DNA of 5,180 bases from Candidatus Aminicenantota bacterium (GTDB lineage: Bacteria; Acidobacteriota; Aminicenantia; UBA2199). This document shows, one piece after another, positions 1 to 5,180 of the stretch. The notes under the pieces were generated by a model. That model had not been told where the DNA came from, did no database searches, and worked only from the letters and a program-made list of their open reading frames with translations. The first letter of the stretch is position 1. Each line of letters begins with the position of its first letter. Location of the stretch: assembly GCA_020355945.1 (NCBI GenBank), contig CP070627.1:2172706-2177885 (forward strand), given 5' to 3'. The position numbers and the translations under genes were made by a program.

Positions 1-3000
1 TCGGTTTTATATCCCAAAGCCAGGACCATCTACCAGGTTTTGGAAGAGCAGGCGGAAAAAACCCCGGGAAACATTGCCCTGGTTGCCATAAACAAGGAAG
101 ATGCCGGGGCCGTGAACCAGGAAATTACCTACAGGGAATTAAACCAAACCTCCAATCAACTGGCCCGTCTACTGCGGGCAAAAGGTGTTAACCGGGGCAC
201 CATCATTGCTATTATGGTGGAACGTTCCCCGGAGATGGTCGCCGGTATCCAGGCCATATTGAAAGCCGGGGGTGCGTATTTGCCCATTGACCCGGAATAC
301 CCGGATAACCGTATCATCCGCATGCTGGAGGAGTCCGGGGCCTCCATGGTTTTAACCGGCGCCAGGATATACGAAAAAAGAAACCTTTCTTCCCTGTCTC
401 AAAAACAGGAATTCCTCCTGGTAGATGAACTGGCAGGAGCGTTGGAAAGCCAATCCATGGAATCCATGGAAAAATTACCACCTGTCAGCGGCCCCAATGA
501 TTTAATATATATCATTTTTACCTCCGGTTCAACAGGAAAACCAAAAGGCGCCGGTGTTTACCATCGAGGGTTTATGAACCTGATGCATTGGTTTGTTACC
601 GAATTTGAGCTGGATGCCCGGGACAGCAATCTATTGTTAACCTCTTTAAGTTTCGATTTGACCCAGAAAAACCTGTACGCTCCTTTGATGAGAGGAGGAA
701 CCCTTTGCATTCCCGGTATAAACTATTTCGAACCTCATGCCATATTGCGGCAAATCCAGGGGAATCAAGTGAGTTGGATCAATTGCACCCCCAGTATGTT
801 TTATAAGCTGGTGGAATATGAAGAAAACAGTGAGGAAAAGCGATTAACATCTTTGCAATATGTCTTTCTTGGGGGTGAGCCCATTTCCATGACCCTGCTA
901 ATCAATTGGTTGGAGTCGGCAGCCTGCCGTGCGCAAATCGTCAACACTTACGGCCCCACCGAATGTACGGACATTTGTGCTTCCTTTCGCATCGAAGAAC
1001 CGCGCCGCTGCCTGGAGGAGGCTATACCGGTGGGTCGCCCCGTATACAATGCGCAGTTATTTGTGGTGAGTAAAGACCTTCAATTGGTACCGGTGGGAGT
1101 GCCCGGTGAGTTATTTATCGGCGGAGAAGGTGTTGGTATCGGTTATGTCAATGATAGAGAATTAACCTCACGCAAATTTATCCAGCATAGGTTTGCGCCA
1201 GAAGAGCCCCAGCGGCTGCTTTATCGAACCGGTGACCTGGTAAAGTGGCTGTCAAATGGACAGGTGGAATTTCTCGGCCGCATGGATCACCAGGTCAAAG
1301 TACGGGGATTCCGCATCGAACTGGGAGAAATTGAAAACCGTCTCTCCACCCATAAAAATGTAAAAGAAATGATTGTCATCGCCAAAGAGGGACACGGCAG
1401 AGATCATTATCTTTGCGCATACATTATTCCCCATGATAGGGATACGTTCCGGGAACAGGAACTGAGGGATTATCTTGCTGAAGAATTGCCAGACTATATG
1501 GTACCCGCCTATTTTATACCCCTGGAAAAAATGCCATTGAACCCCAATGGAAAGGTAGACAGGAAAGCCTTGCCCGAACCGGATCTAACCGGCGGCGTTG
1601 ACAGGGTTTATGTGCCCCCAACCAATGAAATAGAAAGCGTATTGGTGAAAATATGGGCGGAGGTTTTGGGACAGGACAAGAAGCGAATCGGCGTCCATGA
1701 TAACTTTTTTCAACTGGGAGGCCACTCACTAAAAGCCGCCGGCCTGATCAGCAGGATTCATAAAGCCTTCTCTGTAGAAATCCCTATTGTAGAACTATTT
1801 AAAATCCCAACAGTGAAAGCTATCGGCAACTATATCGATAAAACCGTTGAGAGCCTTTATTCACCTATCAGACCAGTGGAAAAACAAGAGTATTACCCCC
1901 CCTCCTCTGCTCAAAAGAGACTCTATGTCTTGCAGCAAATAGAGGGAGCGGGTACAAGCTATAATATACCATTGGTCCTCATAGTAGAAGGCATTCTTGA
2001 CAGGACAAAGTTAGAAGAAACCTTCAAGAAATTAATCTCTCACCATGAAAGCTTAAGAACCTCCTTTGAAATGATCGCTGGGGAACCGGTCCAGCGGGTT
2101 CATCATGAGGTCGGGTTTGTCATTGCTCATTGGTCAAAAGTCATCAGTGAAAAAAAATCAATCGAAACAATTATACGGAATTTCGTGTGTCCCTTCGATC
2201 TGTCACAAGCACCGTTATTACGGGTGGGACTGGTAAAAACCGGGAAGAATGAACATATCTTGATGGTAGATATCCATCATATTGTCTCGGATGGAATATC
2301 CACAGATATATTTATCAAGGAATTCACGGCATTGTATGCCGGGGAGAAGTTACCGGAACGAATGGTCCAATACAAAGATTTTTCCAGGTGGCAGAAGAGT
2401 GAAAAAGAAAAAGGCTCCTTAAGAGAACCGGAAAAATACTGGCTCAAGAAATTTGAAGATGAAATACCGGTGCTGCATTTGCCCACTGATTTTGCCAGAC
2501 CTGTCATCCAGAGTTTTGCAGGAAACAGCATAACCTTTGAAATCGGGAAACAAGAGACAGGAAAATTGAAGGAACTGGCCTTTACTGGAGGAGCAACCCT
2601 ATATATGGTTTTATTGACCATATTTAATATTTTTCTAGCCAGGATAAGCGGACAGGAAGATATCGTGGTAGGAACCGCTGTGGCAGGGAGAAGACATCCG
2701 GGATTAGAAAAAATCATAGGAATGTTTGTCAATACCCTGGTGCTGAGAAATTTCCCCCAGGGGAACATGACAGTTAAAGAATTCTTAACAGAAACCAGGA
2801 CCAGGACGCTCCAGGCCCAGGAAAACCAGGATTATCCATTTGAAGACCTGGTAGAAAAGGCAGCAGCAAATATAAACAGGGATGCGGGGAGAAATCCCCT
2901 GTTTGATGTTATGTTTGTGCTGCAAAATATGCATATTTCGGAAATCAATATACCCGGGTTAAAATTAACCCCCTATAACTATGAAACCCAGGTATCCAAG

Positions 3001-5180
3001 TTTGACTTAACCTTTATTTGTGAGGAAAATGAAATAGAAGGCATTATTCATTTTACTGCTGAATACAGTACAAAGCTGTTTAAAAAAGGAACAATCCAAC
3101 GATGGATCAATTATTTTAAAAATATCCTCTCCCATGCCGCAGATACACCCGGTAAAAAAATAGGAGAGTTGGAACTCATATCGAAAGAAGAGAAAAACCA
3201 GGTATTGGTTGACTTTAATAAAACTGTCACTGAATATCCAAAAGACAAAACCATCCCGGAATTATTTGAAGAACAAGTGGAGAAAACACCGCACCATATT
3301 GCCGTTGTAGGACCACAACAGGTGAAACATAGGACTTATATGACTGATATGACCTATATTTCTTACCGGGAATTAAATGAAAAATCAAATCAATTGGCAT
3401 ATCTTTTAAATGAAAAGGGCGTTCAAGCGGATATTATTGTGGGAATTATGGCAGAACGTTCGGTGGAAATGGTGATTGGACTGTTGAGCATTTTGAAAGC
3501 CGGTGGTGCCTATTTGCCCCTGGACCCCGAATACCCGGAAGAGCGTATTAATTACATACTGACAGACGCAAAAGTAATAATATTAGTTAAAAAAAGTAAT
3601 ATTTTTAGCAATTTTGCCACTGCAGACGATATTGATGTTATTGTTATTGACGACGTTATTGATAAAAATCGCAGGGCCGCCCCTATCCTCCCTTCTAACC
3701 TTCTACCCTTCTGCCCTTCCAGTCCTGCAAACCTGGCCTACATCCTCTATACCTCCGGATCCACCGGGAGACCCAAAGGAGTGCCGGTGCAGCATGGCTC
3801 AGTGGTTAATATATTATGGGCATTATTTAAAAAATACCCCCTCTTAAAAGAAGATACCTATCTATTAAAAACCACATATACATTTGATGTGTCGGTGAGC
3901 GAATTATTTGGCTGGTATATAGGGGGAGGGCGATTGGCCATCCTGGAACCGGGAAGTGAAAAAGACCCGCTCACCATCCTGGATTGGATCCAACGGGCCT
4001 ACGTGACCCATATCAATTTTGTACCCTCTATGTTCGGGGTGTTCCTGGAGATATTGGATACCCGGAAAGTCAGTCAATTGTCCAATCTAAAATATATCTT
4101 TTTAGCTGGAGAAACTCTTCCCCCCCATTTGGTAACCAGGTTTAACGAACTCAATACCGGAATTATGTTGGAGAACATTTACGGTCCTACAGAGAACACG
4201 ATTTATGCCAGTCAATATTCGCTGTTGACATGGCAAGGTGTGGGGAGCATTCCCATTGGTAAACCATTGAACAATATTCGGGCATACATATTAAACTCCA
4301 GCGATCAGTTACAGCCCATCGGCGTATGGGGTGAGTTGTGTATTGGGGGTGAAGGGTTGGCCCGGGGGTATTTAAATCGCCCGGAATTAACCGCAGAAAA
4401 ATTTTGCTGCAAAAGCTTTTTATTAGAGGGGACAAGGGGGCTTGCCCCCTTGTTATATAAAACCGGTGACTTAGCCCGTTGGCATGGAGATGGAGATGGG
4501 AATATAGAATTCCTGGGCCGCATTGATCACCAGGTCAAAATCAGGGGATTTCGTATTGAACTGGGGGAGATAGAGAATCAATTGTTGAAGCACAATAAGG
4601 TCAGGGAAGCCGTGGTATTAGCCGGGGAAGATGAGAAAGAAGATAAATATCTTTGTGCTTATATTGTGCCTGACAGGTCATCAGCAAGTGAAGCCTTTGA
4701 TGTAAATGCTTTAAGAAACGATTTATTAACGTTTTTACCTGGTTATATGATCCCGGCTTATTTTGTAGAATTGGAACAGACCCCCTTAACACCCACGGGT
4801 AAAATTAACAAAAATGCCCTCCCCAAACCCGTGATAAACCCCGGCAGTGAATACCGGGCCCCCGGGGATGAAATCGAAAGGCGATTGCAAAGAATATGGT
4901 CCGAAGTATTGGGCATCGAAAAAAACAAAATCGGGACCCGGGATAATTTCTTCAAGTTGGGAGGCCATTCACTAAAAGCCACAATAATGATTTCAAAGAT
5001 TTACCGGGAAGTTCATGTAAAGATACCCCTGGGAGAGGTATTTAGAATTCCAACCATAATGGGGTTAGCCCGGTATATAAAAAGTGTCTCGCCATCTGCA
5101 ATCAGTATTATCGAACCGGTGGAGCTAAAAGAGTATTATGCGTTATCTTCAGCCCAAAAACGGTTGTATATTTTACAACA
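1..5180 (+). CDS. Nonribosomal peptide synthetase, internal fragment (A-PCP-C-A-PCP-C)
   Basis: Frame 1 is open across the whole window, with no stop and neither end of the gene present, so codon numbers here count from base 1. The product is a cytosolic multidomain enzyme that activates amino acids as adenylates, loads them onto carrier-protein phosphopantetheine arms and condenses them into a peptide. Domains in order are A1 (residues about 9-525), PCP1 (537-612), C2 (630-1062), A2 (1084-1608), PCP2 (1618-1693) and the start of C3 (1711 onward). Equivalent points of the two modules lie 1080-1081 residues apart, a normal C-A-PCP module length. All core motifs are present and the frame is unbroken, so nothing suggests a pseudogene. 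No epimerase, methyltransferase, thioesterase or docking domain is seen. The peptide product cannot be named. The family assignment is certain; the organism and product are not. Confidence 0.98.
25..1575 (+). other. Adenylation domain A1 (substrate unassigned)
   Basis: ATP-dependent amino acid activation domain of the ANL superfamily. Motifs seen, by residue: A1 ITYREL 42-47; A2 LKAGGAYLPID 87-97; A3 phosphate loop FTSGSTGKPKG 173-183; A4 FDLTQ 218-222; A5 NTYGPTE 315-321; A6 GELFIGGEGVGIGY 369-382; A7 YRTGDL 408-413, with D412 expected to bind the ribose; A8 hinge GRMDHQVKVRGFRIELGEIE 426-445; A9 LPDYMVP 496-502; A10 NGKVDRKAL 516-524, with catalytic Lys518. The eight-residue pocket plus the invariant D and K reads D219 L220 K223 N261 F289 G291 T316 D324 I325 K518. 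D219 at the GrsA 235 position implies an ordinary alpha-amino acid. A3 continues as GAGVYHRG instead of the usual GVxxxH, and A4 has T where S is common. Lys and Asp in the pocket suggest a polar or charged side chain, but that is inference. The domain looks active. Confidence 0.96.
452..471 (+). repeat. Perfect 9-bp tandem duplication in the A1 domain (A2-A3 loop)
   Basis: The unit aatccatgg occurs twice head to tail (452-460, 461-469), followed by two more bases of the unit. It encodes Ser-Met-Glu-Ser-Met-Glu, around residues 152-157. The loop lies between motifs A2 and A3 and is not conserved among adenylation domains. The unit length is a multiple of three, so copy-number change keeps the frame. 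Confidence 0.85.
1609..1836 (+). other. Peptidyl carrier protein PCP1 (thiolation domain)
   Basis: A carrier domain of about 76 residues that holds the amino acid chosen by A1 as a thioester and presents it to the following condensation domain as donor. The signature DNFFQLGGHSLKA spans residues 567-579. Ser576 (codon 1726-1728) is the expected 4'-phosphopantetheine attachment site. The domain starts at YVPPTNEIE, the usual A-PCP junction, and ends near FKIPTVKAI, typical of helix 3 and the end of the fold. LGGHS, rather than LGGDS, is the form usually seen where the next domain is not an epimerase, which agrees with the C domain that follows. Confidence 0.96.
1888..3186 (+). other. Condensation domain C2, LCL-like
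   Basis: Peptide bond-forming domain that accepts the chain from PCP1 and joins it to the amino acid on PCP2. Motifs by residue: C1 SSAQKRLYVL 635-644; C2 HHESLRTSF 681-689; C3 HHIVSDGIS 759-767, with the second His, H760, as active-site residue and D764 structural; C4 YKDFSRW 791-797; C5 VGTAVAGR 890-897 followed by IGMFVNT 906-912; C6 NQDYPFEDLV 942-951; C7 RDAGRNPLFDV 960-970. The form of C1 (SxAQxR rather than the SPMQ type) and the C2 HHExLRTxF motif indicate an LCL domain, expected to take an L-configured donor. This fits the absence of an epimerase after PCP1. HHxxxDG is complete, so activity is expected. Not a Cy or epimerase domain: the Cy signature DxxxxDxxS is absent. Confidence 0.95.
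3336..3362 (+). repeat. Degenerate 9-bp repeat in the N-terminal loop of A2
   Basis: Three imperfect 9-base units (3336-3344, 3345-3353, 3354-3362) share the core atatgac in the first two copies and drift in the third. They encode TYMTDMTYIS just before the A1 motif. The loop between IAVV and ISYREL is longer than usual for A domains, so the repeat looks like a local in-frame expansion. The third unit is weak. Confidence 0.5.
3691..3722 (+). repeat. Four-copy 8-bp tandem repeat in a pyrimidine-rich tract (A2-A3 loop of A2)
   Basis: Units ccttctaa, ccttctac, ccttctgc and ccttccag follow one another without gaps. They sit inside a C/T-rich stretch, about 3680-3730, that contrasts with the purine-rich coding strand around it. 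The segment encodes a Pro, Ser and Leu-rich linker (residues about 1230-1242) just before the A3 phosphate loop. The unit is not a multiple of three, so gain or loss of one copy would shift the frame; the present frame is open. Confidence 0.8.
4432..4453 (+). repeat. Perfect hairpin-forming inverted repeat inside A2 (A6-A7 loop)
   Basis: Arms acaaggggg (4432-4440) and cccccttgt (4445-4453) are exact reverse complements around the four bases cttg, whose outer c and g could also pair. It encodes TRGLAPLL, between motifs A6 and A7, where A1 has unrelated sequence. It resembles a stem-loop terminator in shape but has no following T tract and lies in the middle of an essential domain, so termination is not expected. 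Confidence 0.85.
4485..4499 (+). repeat. 6-bp tandem repeat after motif A7 of A2
   Basis: The unit tggaga occurs twice, followed by tgg. It encodes HGDGDG, giving RWHGDGDGNIEF where A1 has KWLSNGQVEF, that is two residues more. The repeat probably reflects duplication of a Gly-Asp pair in a turn; it keeps the frame. Confidence 0.65.
4852..5079 (+). other. Peptidyl carrier protein PCP2 (thiolation domain)
   Basis: Carrier domain loaded by A2; it is acceptor for C2 and donor for the next condensation domain. The signature DNFFKLGGHSLKA covers residues 1648-1660. Ser1657 (codon 4969-4971) is the expected phosphopantetheine site. The domain starts at YRAPGDEIE and ends near FRIPTIMGLARYI. Its core DNA, 4960-4980, differs by one base from the matching stretch of PCP1 (1717-1737), whereas flanking codons differ much more. 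Like PCP1 it is the LGGHS form, with no epimerase following. Confidence 0.96.
5131..5180 (+). other. Condensation domain C3, N-terminal start only
   Basis: After a linker of about 17 residues the frame reads EYYALSSAQKRLYILQ (residues 1711-1726), the C1 motif of another LCL-like condensation domain. It is nearly the same as the start of C2 (EYYPPSSAQKRLYVLQ). The domain is cut by the window edge, so its active-site histidines are not seen. Its presence shows that PCP2 hands the chain to at least one further module. Confidence 0.9.

Larger units (their letters stand above)
3250..4824 (+). other. Adenylation domain A2 (substrate unassigned)
   Basis: Second amino acid-activating domain, supplying PCP2. 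Motifs by residue: A1 ISYREL 1120-1125; A2 LKAGGAYLPLD 1165-1175; A3 LAYILYTSGSTGRPKG 1245-1260; A4 FDVSVSELF 1295-1303; A5 NIYGPTE 1392-1398; A6 GELCIGGEGLARGYL 1444-1458; A7 YKTGDLARW 1486-1494, with D1490; A8 GRIDHQVKIRGFRIELGEIE 1506-1525; A9 LPGYMIP 1579-1585; A10 TGKINKNAL 1599-1607, with catalytic Lys1601. The pocket reads D1296 V1297 S1300 N1339 F1367 A1369 I1393 I1401 Y1402 K1601. It is mostly apolar, with Tyr at the GrsA 331 position narrowing it, which would favour a small or medium side chain (inference). N278, A301 and Y331 also occur, as I remember it, in an alanine-type cyanobacterial code, but the rest differs. The domain is longer than A1 in three loops that carry repeats. Confidence 0.96.

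Noticed and set aside
2277..2768. 163-codon open frame on the minus strand
   Set aside because: It lies antisense to the conserved C3-C5 part of the condensation domain, resembles no protein I know, and is explained by the codon use of the sense gene.
3691..3722. Frameshift or sequencing error at the 8-bp repeat
   Set aside because: The same frame gives normal A2-motif sequence upstream and LAYILYTSGSTG directly downstream, so no shift is present.
3614..3847. 77-codon plus-strand frame with a Leu-rich start
   Set aside because: It overlaps the A2 domain in another frame across the pyrimidine-rich repeat. The Leu and Pro richness comes from that composition, and frame 1 is clearly the coding frame here.
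4432..4453. Rho-independent terminator
   Set aside because: The stem is strong but no T tract follows, and translation continues through intact A7-A10 and PCP motifs.
4854..4865. Small palindrome ccggg-cc-cccgg
   Set aside because: The stem is only five base pairs with a two-base gap, in a run of C and G that is explained by Arg-Ala-Pro-Gly codons.
4187..4982. Several 60-82 codon minus-strand frames
   Set aside because: All lie antisense to conserved A2 and PCP2 motifs, overlap each other in different frames and show no domain signature.
1..5180. Novel defence, toxin or other undescribed non-NRPS system
   Set aside because: Every part of the window is accounted for by standard NRPS domains in one frame. 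The only unexplained elements are the loop repeats and the unassigned substrate codes.

Overview
The window is one uninterrupted plus-strand reading frame, open at both ends (1726 complete codons in frame 1, no stop, no start needed). It is an internal slice of a large modular nonribosomal peptide synthetase (NRPS). The domain order is A1 - PCP1 - C2 - A2 - PCP2 - start of C3. There is no intergenic space, RNA gene, mobile element or CRISPR array, and no start, thioesterase, reductase or epimerase domain is visible.

Layout: an adenylation domain (about 25-1575) selects and activates amino acid n. Its carrier protein (about 1609-1836, phosphopantetheine serine at codon 576) holds it. An LCL-type condensation domain (about 1888-3186) joins the upstream peptide to amino acid n+1. 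That residue is activated by the second adenylation domain (about 3250-4824) and held on the second carrier protein (about 4852-5079, serine codon 1657). The last 50 bases are the C1 motif of the next condensation domain, so the assembly line continues beyond the window. The window opens in what looks like a C-A linker, so a further condensation domain probably lies upstream. All core A, PCP and C motifs are intact, so both modules look functional.

The specificity pockets, read by aligning to the GrsA phenylalanine domain by eye, are D-L-K-N-F-G-T-D-I-K (A1) and D-V-S-N-F-A-I-I-Y-K (A2). I cannot match either with confidence to a known substrate. The least ordinary DNA-level feature is that short tandem repeats and a perfect hairpin fall in the variable surface loops of the A domains (before motif A1, between A2 and A3, between A6 and A7), while the catalytic motifs are free of them.

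Organism: a bacterium with moderate GC (roughly 51% in sampled A1 lines, lower in the C domain). The style of the NRPS (SSAQKRLY, GRIDHQVKIRGFRIELGEIE, LCAYI, repeat-bearing A-domain loops) reminds me of NRPSs from uncultured Aminicenantes-type bacteria or some Firmicutes. This is recall and inference; the window holds no taxonomic marker.
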